A stretch of DNA of 64,000 bases from Lactobacillus kullabergensis (GTDB lineage: Bacteria > Bacillota > Bacilli > Lactobacillales > Lactobacillaceae): NCBI RefSeq assembly GCF_000967195.1, contig NZ_KQ033871.1, positions 1,576,499-1,640,498 on the forward strand, in the 5' to 3' direction. A program made the position numbers and the translations under genes. This document shows, piece after piece, positions 8,633-21,200 of the stretch (positions are counted from its first letter, which is position 1; the number at the start of each line of letters is the position of its first letter). The notes under the pieces were generated by a model. The model was not told the origin of the DNA. It did no database searches and saw nothing but the letters and a program-made list of their open reading frames with translations.

Positions 8633-10009
8633 TTAATTCAGGCTTGCGCCATTACTTGATATTACCTTTTTAAACCACCAATAACTCTTCTTAGGAATGC
8701 GTTTAAGATCCAATAAGTCGGTATTAGTGCGATTAACATAAACCATGCCATAACGCTTAGCCATATCTCCGCCAGAGCTGGGTATATCAATTAACCCCCA
8801 GACTAAATAGCCTAGAACCTTAACACCATCATTATTCATTGCTTTTTCTAAAGCACGTAAATGTTCTTTGTGGTATTCAATTCTCTGATTATCCTGAATT
8901 TCTTTACCGTCATATTTTTCTCTTAATCCAATGCCGTTTTCGATAGGAAACAGAGGTACATGATACTGATTATAGGTTTTAGTCAAAACATCCCTAAAGC
9001 CGTCAGGATCAATCGACCAACCCCACTCATTTACTGGTAAAAATGGATTCTCTTTTCCACCAAATTTAAAGTAATAATTAGGAGCAGTTTTTTCGGGTAC
9101 AAGAGTGCTGCTAATTGTCGAGCTCTGATAATAACTGAATGCGATAAAATCACTTTTCATTTTACTGACTTCTGCAAGATCGCTGGGTAGGACACCAGTT
9201 TGAATATCATTTTTTTGGACAAAATTAACTACTTCATTTGAATAATGTCCTAAAACAAAGGCATCGAGCAGGTTTTTATTAAGAAATTCGTCAATTTGAC
9301 GAGCATATAAAATATCTTTAGGCATTGATGAAGCTGGATAAACTTCACTATATGCCAACATACCACCAATTTTATCATTCGTTGTTTCATGTAAGTAATT
9401 AGCAATTTGCGCATGAGCCAGCATCAGATTGTGACTAATAATATACAAATCATCGATTGTTTCATCACCTTTTATTTTGCCAGCAATTTTTGCTGCTCCA
9501 GGCATAAAATAAAGATTTTGTTCATTAAATGTTAGCCAGTATTTTACCCTTTTGCCAAAAATATCAATCATTTTTTTGCCATAACGAACAAAAGCATTAA
9601 CTACATAGCGGCTGCTAAAACCATTATATTTTTGAGCCAAATTCAATGGCATATCAAAGTGGTAAAGACAAATCATTGGTTCGATATTTCTTGCAAGTAA
9701 ACTATCGACTAAGTCTGAATAAAATTTAATTCCTTCAGGATTAAAATCTCCATCACCCAAAGGATTAACTCTACTCCAAGAGATTTGGAAACGGTAGCAA
9801 TTGATCCCTAGATTAGCATATAAATCAAGATCTTCTGGATAGCGATGGTACTCATCGATTGCTGTATCCCAAATTGAACTGCCATCCTTTGCTCTATAAG
9901 TATCATAAACTGACTTACCCTTGCCTCCTTCTTTGACAGCTCCCTCAGTTTGCATACTAGATGTAGAGTTGCCCCACAGAAAGTTTTTCGGGAAAACCTT
10001 TTTTACCAT
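8633..10009 (-). CDS. 6-phospho-beta-glycosidase, GH1
   Basis: A 458-aa GH1 enzyme, normal family length. 'FLWGNSTSSMQTEGA' (10-24) is the N-terminal signature. E163 in 'TFNEQN' is the acid/base and E357 in 'PIENGIG' the nucleophile. 'GGDMAKRYGMVYVN' near the C-terminus carries the Lys/Tyr pattern that binds the 6-phosphate, so the substrate is most likely a PTS-imported phospho-beta-glucoside or -galactoside. First gene of the operon GH1-ROK-LacI-GH29, preceded by promoter and operator at 10032-10078. With the fucosidase it could degrade a fucosylated beta-glycoside (inference). Confidence 0.93.
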   Translation of the reverse strand: MVKKVFPKNFLWGNSTSSMQTEGAVKEGGKGKSVYDTYRAKDGSSIWDTAIDEYHRYPEDLDLYANLGINCYRFQISWSRVNPLGDGDFNPEGIKFYSDLVDSLLARNIEPMICLYHFDMPLNLAQKYNGFSSRYVVNAFVRYGKKMIDIFGKRVKYWLTFNEQNLYFMPGAAKIAGKIKGDETIDDLYIISHNLMLAHAQIANYLHETTNDKIGGMLAYSEVYPASSMPKDILYARQIDEFLNKNLLDAFVLGHYSNEVVNFVQKNDIQTGVLPSDLAEVSKMKSDFIAFSYYQSSTISSTLVPEKTAPNYYFKFGGKENPFLPVNEWGWSIDPDGFRDVLTKTYNQYHVPLFPIENGIGLREKYDGKEIQDNQRIEYHKEHLRALEKAMNNDGVKVLGYLVWGLIDIPSSGGDMAKRYGMVYVNRTNTDLLDLKRIPKKSYWWFKKVISSNGASLN

Positions 10010-10031
10010 TTCCTAACCTCATTTCATTTCT

Positions 10032-10078
10032 TTGAAACGTTTCAATAATATTATATAAAAATGACTTTATTAAGTAAA
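10032..10078 (-). promoter_or_regulatory. Promoter and LacI-type operator of the GH1-ROK-LacI-GH29 operon
   Basis: Perfect palindrome TTGAAACGTTTCAA (10032-10045), identical to the operator at 5349. On the minus strand -10 TATAAT (10050-10055) is 17 bp from a weaker -35 TTTACT (10073-10078). The operator lies just downstream of the -10, where bound repressor would block transcription. Confidence 0.8.
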
Positions 10079-10119
10079 GTACATAGCTAATTCACTGCAA
10101 AATTACATAAAAATTAAAA

Positions 10120-10141
10120 ACGACACCTCAAAGGATGTCGT
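10120..10141 (-). terminator. Terminator of the SLAP/FIVAR gene
   Basis: Stem ACGACA-CC / GG-A-TGTCGT with loop TCAAA, followed on the minus strand by TTTTTAATTTTT. It lies 21 nt past the stop at 10162. Confidence 0.8.
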
Positions 10142-10161
10142 CTTGTTTTAATATGTTATAA

Positions 10162-11721
10162 CTACTTATTTGTTGTAGCATAGTCTGAAATATTTAAAGT
10201 TTGCTGGAAACCATTAGCACTTGTAACAGTCAAAACTGTATTATTGTTGCTAAACTGAACTGCACTTTTATCAACGCCGTTTACACTGGCAACCAAATCA
10301 ACTATTTCATTAGATTCATTGATAGTCAAATTTTTCAAATCACTAACGACAACCTTTTTGCCATTTAGAGCAGCCTTCGCATTATTTATTTGGTTTACTG
10401 TATCACTAACTTGCGCTACAGTCGCAATAGCTGTATTAACTTGACTACCAGTTGAAATGGCCGAATCATAAGCACTACGCAAAGCTTTAGCAGAAAGTTT
10501 ATAGGAATCACTTGCTTTAACTGCCGCATCTTGAGCTAACAAGTCTTGTAAGCTCTTTTTATCAGTTGAAGTAGCAGTAACCGTCTCATCTTTAGCTGTA
10601 TCAGGAGTATTGACTGGAGTTAGTTTAACACCACTAACTTTACTAATATCGTCTTGCTTAATATAACCGTTCTTGTCACTTTGTAATTTGTAGAACAATT
10701 CAGCCTTATTATCATCCTTTACCCAAATGTACCTTAATTCGGTAACTCGTGCTCTGTGACCTTTAGCAAAAGTTTTGGTTGGTTGAGCCACACCTTTGCT
10801 GTTATAAACATTAGTAGTACGTGCCAAAGTAATTGTCGTGATGTCCGTATCATCTTCTGGCTTAGAATTTGTCGGCTGCAATTGTTTACCAGAAACTATA
10901 CCGACGTTATTCTTCTTAACCCATTGATCTTCGCCAGGGAAGTTATCGTCTTTAATACGATAAAACAGCTTTTTGCCGATATATTTAAGTTGATCAACTG
11001 TAATCTTTTCGTCTTTTCTAATCAAAGTTTTAGTCGAATGACCATTGCCATCATAAATATAAGCATTATGACTTAATGTGATCACAGTAGGATCGTTCTG
11101 GTTGTCACTTGGTGAATTATCATCTTTACTTGGCTTTTTATTAACTGGCTTTAACTTAGCACCTGTCGTTTTTCCAACATTTGCTGCCTTAATAAACTGG
11201 TTGCTTTGACCGCTGATTCTGTAAAACAACTTTTTGCCGATATAAATAAGCTGGTCAACTGTAACTGTTTGCCCCTTTTTTATCTTCTTTTTCTCGGTTT
11301 TACCTTTTGCATCATAAATGTAGGCATTATGCTTTATCTTGGCTTTCGCTGTAGCTGCAGGTTTTACAACCTTCTTGCCATTAACATAGCCAACATTGGC
11401 TGCCTTAACGTAAGCATTGCCACCCAAATTATAATATTCCTTATTTTTAATTGTAACTTTCTCACTAAATGTCAAGGTGATGCCTTTACCAATTTTGGTA
11501 TTCTTAGCACTACCCATATAAGTCTTTAATCTTTTACCATTTTTGTCATAAACATAAGCATTATGACTTAACTTAATCGTATTTTGCTTTGAATTGTTGT
11601 TTTTCTTAGTTGCAACCTTGTCAGCCGCTTGCACAACAGTAAATTGACCTGCTCCTATTACAGGGCTGACACCAATTAACGCAGCAGCCGATACCATCAT
11701 AAATTTATGACTAAATTTCAT
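10162..11721 (-). CDS. Secreted SLAP-repeat surface protein with FIVAR-like domain
   Basis: 519 aa. A Sec signal peptide (MKFSHKF, hydrophobic stretch, cleavage near VVQAA, residue ~33) is followed by four SLAP repeats of ~60 aa starting near residues 48, 127, 212 and 292 (patterns 'SHNAYVYD', 'KHNAYIYD', 'SHNAYIYD', the last diverged as 'ARTTNVYN'). Each contains a '(F/Y)Y(R/N)(I/L)' strand and ends 'VKxxNVG'. SLAP domains bind lactobacillus cell-wall polymers. Residues ~385-450 form a FIVAR-like helical domain ('LQDLLAQD...SAYDSAI...AKAAL'), then ~60 beta-rich residues. There is no LPXTG motif, so attachment is through SLAP. It is divergent from the giant adhesin, which shares SLAP repeats. 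Ligand unknown. Confidence 0.87.
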   Translation of the reverse strand: MKFSHKFMMVSAAALIGVSPVIGAGQFTVVQAADKVATKKNNNSKQNTIKLSHNAYVYDKNGKRLKTYMGSAKNTKIGKGITLTFSEKVTIKNKEYYNLGGNAYVKAANVGYVNGKKVVKPAATAKAKIKHNAYIYDAKGKTEKKKIKKGQTVTVDQLIYIGKKLFYRISGQSNQFIKAANVGKTTGAKLKPVNKKPSKDDNSPSDNQNDPTVITLSHNAYIYDGNGHSTKTLIRKDEKITVDQLKYIGKKLFYRIKDDNFPGEDQWVKKNNVGIVSGKQLQPTNSKPEDDTDITTITLARTTNVYNSKGVAQPTKTFAKGHRARVTELRYIWVKDDNKAELFYKLQSDKNGYIKQDDISKVSGVKLTPVNTPDTAKDETVTATSTDKKSLQDLLAQDAAVKASDSYKLSAKALRSAYDSAISTGSQVNTAIATVAQVSDTVNQINNAKAALNGKKVVVSDLKNLTINESNEIVDLVASVNGVDKSAVQFSNNNTVLTVTSANGFQQTLNISDYATTNK

Positions 11722-12210
11722 TTTGCTTCTCTACCTCGTTATTTATAAAAATTCTATCAATACATAATATTGTATACTAAAAAATTGCTGATACAAATAA
11801 AGTAAAGCATTGCTAACCTTTTCTTAATACTCTTGCATAAATGTAAAAAAACTGCAAAATTTTTTAAAACTAAACTATAAGTTTTTTCATTCAATTAACT
11901 TTTATATTTTGCTTCTGTTTTTTAATAGATTTGAGCTTAAAAAATGCAATATACTTAAAATACTATATAAATATATTTTATATCAAATTTATTTTATGAT
12001 ATCAATTTCATCATTAACTTCTCTGATAGCATAAATTCATCACCTTGTTTGCGCTTATTTTTACACTATATAGCAATTTTTACTTAGTTAAACTTCCTTA
12101 AGTTTTTAATTTATAAACTAATGATATTATAATCGCAATAATTGACATTTATATAGGCATCTATTAAATTGATAATTGTATAGTAGTTGAAAATAAGAAA
12201 GGACATTTGT
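11722..12210. other. AT-rich divergent intergenic region between the two surface-protein genes
   Basis: 489 bp holding both promoters. For the giant gene a good match is -35 TTGACA (12142-12147), 17-bp spacer, -10 TAAATT (12165-12170). A second TATAAT lies at 12128-12133. No coding potential or hairpin was seen. For the leftward SLAP gene only AGGTAGAG before the ATG is clear; its -10 is uncertain. Confidence 0.6.
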
Positions 12211-15200
12211 ATGTTAGGAAAGAATAATAACAATGAACGGGTGAAAAAAATGGCAATGCAAGCTAAGCAAGACCATTTCTCAATTCGTAAATTGAGTATT
12301 GGCGCTGCCTCAGTATTGCTTGGCTTTACTTACCTAGGACTTAGCAGTAAAACAGTTAGTGCTGATACTGTTATTCCACCCCAACAAATAAGCAAAAAGT
12401 CAAAAGTAACAGCAAAAATTGACGCTCAGGCAACTCCCACTCCCACCCCTAGGGATGATGCTGCTCAAAATTCAACTACTGCTACTAATAATATAACCAA
12501 AACCACTAAGCCAGAAAGCGAACCCAATTTAGGAACGTTTTCTGGCTTAAGTTCTTTTTTAAGGGAAAATAGCAGCAACAATGAGCAAAGTAATGCAAAG
12601 GTCAAAACGGACGGCGAAGACACCAACGCGGTTAAAGATGACAAACAGAATTCTGTCACTGGCAATATGCAAAACGATAATGCGCAAAAAAGCCAAGATG
12701 AAATGGTTGATTCTACCGTAGTTAATATTTCGGATAGTGTTCAACCTGAGCAAAAGCAAGACAGTTTAACTGCTAAAATCACCAATAGAGATTTAAGAGA
12801 TGTTGGCGAAAAAAGAAGAAGCGTGGGTAACTGGAAGGACTTTATTAACGCTCTAGCAGATAGTAATGTAAGCGAGATTGATATCACCAATAATATTAGT
12901 GCTGACAAAGAGACAGGTCATAATCGCTATACTTTACAGGGCAGAAATTTATTAATTAAGTCTGCAGGTAATGCTAAATATACCCTTGATTTCAAGAGCA
13001 ACCACCCTACTCTTTCCAGTAACTCTTCTCTAGATATTACTTACGAGAACTTAATACTTAAAAGTACCGACTACTATGGTGTCATTAATGCCTCTAATAT
13101 GAATAGAGGACAAACAGCTAAAATCACTTTTAGAAATATTGATTTTTATGGTTCACAATTAACATATACCAAAAATAATACTGACATTATTTTTGAAGGC
13201 AAAATTCACGCTGAAACTGTCAAAATTCCAAGCAATATTGGCGGTTGGTTTGACGGTAATAATCAGCAGCTTTTAGAATTCACCAATAGCAATAACAGCA
13301 TTACTTTTAAAGCAGGCTGCCACTTTGACGGTTCAACATTTGGCGGGACTTTGATTGAAATGAGAGGAGAAGGCAATTCTCTTAATGTTGAACAAGGAGC
13401 AGTTGTTAACCTGACCCCACTTAAGACGTATGATGGCTCAAATGGTGCTAATAACAGTGAACACGGCAATCCAGTCAGTGCCATCTTCATTAGTGACGAT
13501 GCGCAAGTAACTGTTCACGGTCAGGTGAACATTAACATCGGACAAAGTGAAGGAATTAATTATGTGGGCAGACAAAATAATGGTCAAGCCAGGGCTATTT
13601 ACCTAGATAACGCCAAATCAAAGGTAAATATTAGCAAAAATGGTGCAATTACCGTTAACACGAATGGTAATATTTCAACTAAAAATAAGCAAAACCTGAT
13701 TTATATTGGGGGCGATTTTGCTATTAACTCCGGTGGTGCTCTCAAGATTACCGGACAAAACATGGGCAATTATACTGGTTCGCTAGTCCAAATTGATGGT
13801 ACAGCTAACGTGCAAAACGGTGGCTTTGAAATCCAATTAGTTGGTGATGCTGGTACTGGTGCAATAAAATTGGTTGATGTGGCCAATACCGGGCAACTGA
13901 TTGTTAATAACCCTACTTCTCTTGTGTTGGACGCCCATCTGAATAACAATGACCGCACCAGCATTATCGGCGATAATAAAATCACGGTCACAAATGTTCG
14001 CCAGTACTTAAACCTTGGTGAACTGTTAAATGGATCCGCTCTTGGCAGCAACTTAGTCTTGCCGCCTTTTCATGTTTTACAAGTCGAAAAAACTGCTAAA
14101 ACTGTCGCAGTTAACAAACTGGAAGTATTAAACGGTCAAAGGATCTTCGACTTAGAAAAAGTCAAAAAAGATAGCCCCCAGCTTAGCGCCATTCTCAAAG
14201 CACTTGAAAACTTTCAAAAATTGCTACAAAATTACAACCATCAAAGCTATGACCAGCTCTTTCGAGCCATCGTGGAAGCAGCATTTTCCAATAAAGACAA
14301 CCCAGGCTACAATAACATCAGATTTACACCGGCTAATCAAAGCGGCTTCTTAGACATAGACCCAGAAGATGTGACGGTAACTAGTCAGGAAGATGGTTCC
14401 AAGCTGGTCAAAGGTCATGTATTATACTATGATCTTGCAAAAGATGGTCCTGATAGTGACGGCTTTTTCAAAAACATCTTACCTGGTGGTACCGAAGCCT
14501 ATGTTTTAGCCAGGTTTAAAGATAGTGGTGTATACAGAAATGGTCAAGCTGTTATTGATTCCACAATCGCTAATCCCTACGCTGAAACTGTTGATACTTA
14601 TCGCGGTGAAGCAAATGATTTGGCAGCATTACCTACCAAATTTGCCGCTAAAGTTGCTCCTGATGGCACCTTCACCATTACCATTCCTGCCGAAATTACT
14701 ACCAGGATGGCTAAAGACGCCACAATTCAACTAACTCCACATGCAAACTTCATTGAATATAGTCCGTTAGACATTGCCAGTGGCGACCGACCTACTATAG
14801 TTAGTCTGGGAATTAAACCATTTAGTGCAATACAACAAGAAGCCGCTCAGGCAATTATAGCTGCTATTAATGCTGCTAAAACCAATAAGCCAAGTAGTTT
14901 GACTGCAGATCAGGAAAAAGCATTAACTGACGCACTGAATGAAGCCGCTAAGTATGCTGCAAATAGTAGGGACAGCAATTATGATTCCGGCAAATCAGTT
15001 TACGGGGTGCAACCTTCCAAGACTGCGATTAGCGAAGTAAATAATAGAAAAAATACGGTTTTAGACTTGGTTGAGAAGGCTATACAAACAGCCCAAAGTC
15101 AAGCAGAGTATGAAAATGCCAAAAAGGGTGCAAAAGATAAGTTAGCTAGCCAGGCTAATGAGCAAATTTCTAAGTTTCCTTCACAGACAGAAAAAATAAA

Positions 15201-18200
15201 TGCAGCAAAAGATAAGGCAATAAGCACTGTTGATGCTCCGGAAACAAACGCTACCAATATCGATCAGGTTGTTAATGACGGTATTAATGCCATTAATCAA
15301 GCAGGAAAAGATTACCGAGATAATGTAAAAACTGATATTAACCAGGCAATTACAAAAGTCGAAAATGCTATTGACGCAGTCTCAAAGGATGAGAATGTTA
15401 AATCACCGGTAGACGAGTTAATTAACGGTATAAAAGATAAGCTCAAGCAGCCAAAAGAAATTGTTGCTCCTGACGGTGATCTTGATCAAGACGATAATGA
15501 AGCGGCTATTAATAACCATCAAAAAGAAGCCAAAGCTCTACTCCCAAGTGTGCAAGATACTATTGATGCAATTGCAGCATTAGAAGCTGCTGCTAAAAAG
15601 CAAATAGCACAGTATGGTGATGATCGACCTGAAATTCAAGATGCTTTAACTCAAGCTATCAAAGATATTATTAACAGCAATAATCCTAAAGATAATCTTA
15701 ACAATGGTATTGATAAGATTAATGGCACACATACGGATAAAGTAAAAGACCAAGTAGCAAAAGATATTAAGGAGACAGCTGCTCAGGCTAAAGAACGGAT
15801 TCAAAATTCTGATTTAACAGCGGATGAACAAAAACAATATCTTGATGAAATAGAGCAAGTGGTTGCTGATACGACAACTACAACTGGTGATACCAGTAAA
15901 TCTATTTACGGCACTGATGATGACGAAATTATCAATAAGAGAAAAGCTGCTGCTGAAAGTTTAATCAATAAAGCTGCTGCTAAAGCTGAAATTGCCGACT
16001 ATACTAAGGGCTACGAGAATGTCCTTGGTCAAGTTGGCCAAGCCGAAACCGCCATGACAGATGCCTTAGCGGCAATTGATAAAATTGAAGATAATGCTGC
16101 AAGTAGTCAAAATATTGTCCAAGAAGAAAAAACAGCTAAAGAAAATATCTTAAACGCATTTAAAGAAAATGCTAAAGCACAAGTTAAACAAGATGCAGAT
16201 ATTGCTAAGAGCAATTTAGGAGTAACTAAAGAAACTAATATTGATGATGCAGTCACCAATGCCGGTAACACGATTGACAGTCACAATTCTGCTACTGATA
16301 TTAAACAGGACATTATTGATGGTAAAAAGAATGTTTTAAATTCCTATAAGGCTGCTGCTAAAAAGCAAATTGAGCAAGATGCAACTAAAGCTAAAAACAA
16401 TTTAGGAGTTGAGCAAGAGTCTAATATTGATAACGCGGTCACTAATGCTACCAACACGATTGCTAGCCATGACTCACTTACCGCTATTAACCAGGATATT
16501 ATTGACGGTAAGCAGAACGTTTTGAGTGCTTATAAGGCTGCTGCTAAAAAGCAACTGGAAACAGTTAAACAAGACATTGTTAACAAAATTCAGAATAATC
16601 CTAATTTAACGGCCAAGAATAAAGACGATGCTGCCAATAAAGCCAGTGAATTGCTTACCGGAAGTCAAGGCTATAATAGCCGCATTGATAATGCCGAAAC
16701 TATAGCTGATATTAATACAGCTACTAAAGAAGGCACTGCCGCATTAAACAATTTACTTGATAAGCAAAACTTAAGTGGTCGACGTAATCAAGCTATTGCA
16801 GCAATTCAGGATGCAAAAGACAAAGCCATTGCTACGATTACAAATAATAAAAATCTGAGTGACGAGGAAAAAACCAAATATCAAGAACTAATTAATACTG
16901 CAACTGCTGCAAGTGTTGCTAAAATCACTCAAGACGAAGATGAAAATGCAATTGAAACAGATCGAGACAATGCTATTAAAAATATTACTGGTTATCAAGA
17001 AAATGCTGCTAATACCGGCTCTAATAATTTAAATAAGCAGCGTCAAGATGCAATCAAGGAAGTTGAAGAAGCAGCTAATAACGCTTTAAGTACAATTGAC
17101 GACTTTGACGATACTGTTTTAAGTCCAGAAGATAAACAACATTATCAAGAAACTATTAATAAAGACTTAGCTAACGCCAAAGCAGCAATTAATGCAGCTA
17201 AAGACAATGATGGTGTTAATTCCGCTAGACAAGCTGGTAAAACCAGTATCAATGAGGATTTGGCGGCTAGTCAATTAATAGTCGCAAAATCTCAGGCAAA
17301 TATAGCGTTGCAAGATGAGAAGAAAAAAGACTTAGATACTATTAATCAGGCTTTTACCGATAATAAAATTAATAGCGAGCAAAAAGACGCACTAACAGAC
17401 AAAATTAATGGCTTCTATGAAACGGCAACCAGCAAAGTATACAACGACTTGACTGCTGAACAAGTGGCTAAAGATAGGGATAACGGCATTGCTGCTATGG
17501 CCAGCGTTGCTAGCAGTATTGCCAGTGAAGAAGCAAAATACTTAGAGCAACAAAAAGATGATGCTTTAACCAATAAAGATACTGGCTTAAATGCTCTAGC
17601 AGAGAAAATTCGGACAAGTATCGAAAAAGATCCTAACCTTTCCGGCAAAGAAAAAGGTGATTACTATGACGAAATTAGTTCTGCTTTAACTTCAGCCAAA
17701 ACTGATATTCAAAATGCTCATTCTCAAGATGAAATTGCTACTGCAACAAACGCCGGTCGGGAAGCTTTAAATAAAATTCTTGCTAACGTTGTATTGCAAT
17801 CAAGTAAAAGCGCTGCCCTTAAAGAATTGTTGAACACCTGCACCGATGTTTCTAATCAAATTACCAACTTACAAAATGTTAACAGCACTACTAAAGACGG
17901 ATTAATTAAACAGTTAACTGATTACTATAATGATGCAGTTGCTAAAGTAAAGAATGTTCCTGCTGCTCAAGTCGATTCTGAAAAACAGCAAGGCATTGAT
18001 AATATGAACACAGTTGTTAGGGATGCGCAAAGCCTTGATACCAATATTGATCATGCTAAGCAAGAAGTCGACAAGCAGGCTGATCAAGCAATTTCTACCA
18101 TTAATCAATCTGCGATGTCTGACGCGGATAAAACTCAAACCATTGCAAAAATCAACGATGAAAGAACTAAAGCTAAGCAAAATATTGAATTGCAAAAAAA

Positions 18201-21200
18201 TAATGATGCCGTAGACAAAGCCAAAAATGATGGTAAAGATGCTATTGGTCAGGTTGCAGCCACAGCTATGACAGCTGATTTGGAGAATGCTAAACATCAC
18301 AGCGAAGAGGCTATTAACCAAGCTGCTCAAGAAGCAATTAGCAGATTAAAATCTTCATATGACACTCTAAGCGCTGAAGAAAAAGAAGAAGCTAGTTCCC
18401 AATATAATCAGGCAATCTCTGATATTAATCAGGCTGTTGCGGATGCCAAGAGTAAATTACAAAATGGCAAGACAAAAGATGGTATTAATAAAATCACTAC
18501 TGATACCATTAATGCAATCAATAAAGCGGAAGCAAGTGGTAACTTAGCAATCACCAAAGCACAGGCCAGAAAAGCTATTAAAGATGTCGCAGACGAAATC
18601 AAAAACAACTTAAAAGATAAAAAGGATCAAGACAGTGTTGATTCTATTCTAGAGAATGCCGCTTCAGCCATTACTGCTGCTGAGGATAGTAGCACTGTTT
18701 TGAACATTAGAGATTCTGCCATTAATCACATCAAAGGAATTAAGACTACAGCAGATTCTAATGATGCTGCCAAAATAAAAAATGCTAAAGACGAAGCAAT
18801 TAAAGCATTGACAGCGGAACTAAACGGTCAAACTAATAATCCTGGTGCTCCGGGAATTTTAGCTCAAATTGATCAAATTACAGGCTTAAGTGCTGAAGAA
18901 AAAGCTCAGTATACGAGTCAGGCAACTGCTGCCAAAAATAAAGCCGTCAGTCAGGTTAACGGTCAGCAAACAACAGACGACATTGCATCCGCTAAGACTA
19001 CTGGTATTATCAACATTGACAAAGCTTTAAGCGCTGCTCAATTACAAGCTGCTAAGAATAATGCTAATAAATATTTAGAAAATATTGCCAAAACAGCTGC
19101 AACTGATATCCAGAAGATCGAACAGTCAGCTCTAAGTGATACTGAGAAAGCCCAGCAAATTGACTTAATCAATTCAAATAAAGAGACAGCTATCCAAAAT
19201 ATTAACAAGGCGCAAAGTCCAGACGAGGTAGAAAAAGTCAAACAAGGCGCTGAAAATGCCATTACTGGCATTGTACAAAATGCTAAAGAAAACGCAGCTT
19301 TACTGCAGGAACAAAATGCCGCTTACAACTCACTGGTTGAGCAGGCTAAAAAGCTGAGCCAGCGCTTAAACGATGACCGTTTGCATAACAAAATTGATCA
19401 AAATCAATATGATGACTTAAGTAAGGCTATTAGTGACGCTTTAAGTGCAGCTAAAGCCGAAATTTCTGCCGCCACTCATCTGGATAAAATCAATGATGCC
19501 AGAAGTAAAAGTGAGACTGCTCTTAACAACATTGGCAGTGATATTGATAAAGAAGAAGCCTTAACTAAAGCCCTAAACGATCTACAAACTGCTGCCATTA
19601 GCGCTAAGGCTAAAGCTGATAAAACTGAAGACAGCGCTGTCGCTGACAAAATGAAAGCCCAAATAGACCAAGAACAAAAGAAAGCTGCTGCTAATATTAT
19701 TGCCGCTAGAAATAATAAACAAAACACTATTACGCAAATTCAAACAGCGGCAAGTGAGGGCATTGCCACAATTAGCAAATTAGGTGATGACTTTGATAAT
19801 AAAAATCAAATAGTTAAGGGTCTGAAAGAATATGCTGCAAGTGCCAAAACTGATATTGATGGTTTAGACTTAGCCGGTAATGATGTCGCTAGCGGATATA
19901 AAGATATTGAACGAGTTTTAAATAACTTTATTAGTTTAATTTATGCCGGTACAAGAGATAAGCTGTCGCAGTTAGAACAAGATGCCAAAACAAATATTGA
20001 TCAGGCCAAGTTGCCTAGTCAACTTACTGCGGAAAAAAACAATCTGATTAACAAGTTTAAGGAATACCTTAAAAATAAAGGTGAAATTGCCAGTGTGGCA
20101 ACTAACCTAGAGCAAGACCAAATTGAAGGACTGCAAAAGCAACTTGATGAAGCCGTCAATAGAACTATAGATAAGATTGCGGGTGTTAAACTTGATAATA
20201 CTTACGAAAATGCACTAGCACAAGCTCAAAATGCCCAACAAGGTAAAGCTCAACAGGATGAAATTCCTAATTTCGGTAAAAAAGAAATCGACCGTATTTT
20301 CCAAGTTGCGCAAGAAAAAGCCGAAATAGTCAAAGCTAAACAAGAGGCAATCTCTCAAGTCGAACAAGCTCAAAAAGAAGCAAATGATGCAATAGAAAAA
20401 TCAGGTTTGTCGCCAGCAGACCAGCAAAAGCAGAAAGACCAAATAAAAACTATTGTTGAGCAAGCAAAAACTGACATTAATTCTGTTCAACAATCTGAAA
20501 CAGAGGCTAAAGACCAAATAAATGGCAAACGAGATCAAGCAGTTGACAAGTTTAGTGTTATTAAAGATCAAGCTGCCCTAGCTGGTCAAAAGACAAAAGC
20601 TGAAGGTATTCTAAAGGATAAACAAACTAAGGCCCATAATATAATTGATCAGTCTCAGTTAACTGTCGAGCAGAAGAAGGCAGCTAAAGCTGCAATTGAT
20701 GATGCTTATCAACAGAGTTTCCAAGATATAGAAAAGGCTACAGCAATTAGCGACATCCCAGATGAAGCAAACATTGGTCAAAATATTGATCGTCTGTTAA
20801 CTAAACCTGAAACCGGCACTGAACCAGAATGGTTTAATGATGAACAAAAAAATGCTTTTGCAGGTGCTAATGGTGTGACTGGCATCAAAAACGCCTACAA
20901 GACATTAAAAGACAGATTAAAAGATAAACTGGCTCAAGAAGTGCTAGATCGTATTGATGAACAAATAAAAGCTATTGATGAAGCTCAAAATATCCAGACT
21001 GTCAGTGCTGCTTATGATGAGGCTATGACTATTATCAATAAGGAAAATGCTAAAGCTGACATTGACGAAGAAGCTGATAAGGTTACTAAAGAAATTGACG
21101 TTAATAATAAATTATCAACTGAATCAAAAGACAGGCTAAAAGAGCAAATTAAAAATGATAGCCAAAAGGCCAAGGATAAAATTGATGCAGTTAATGCTCC

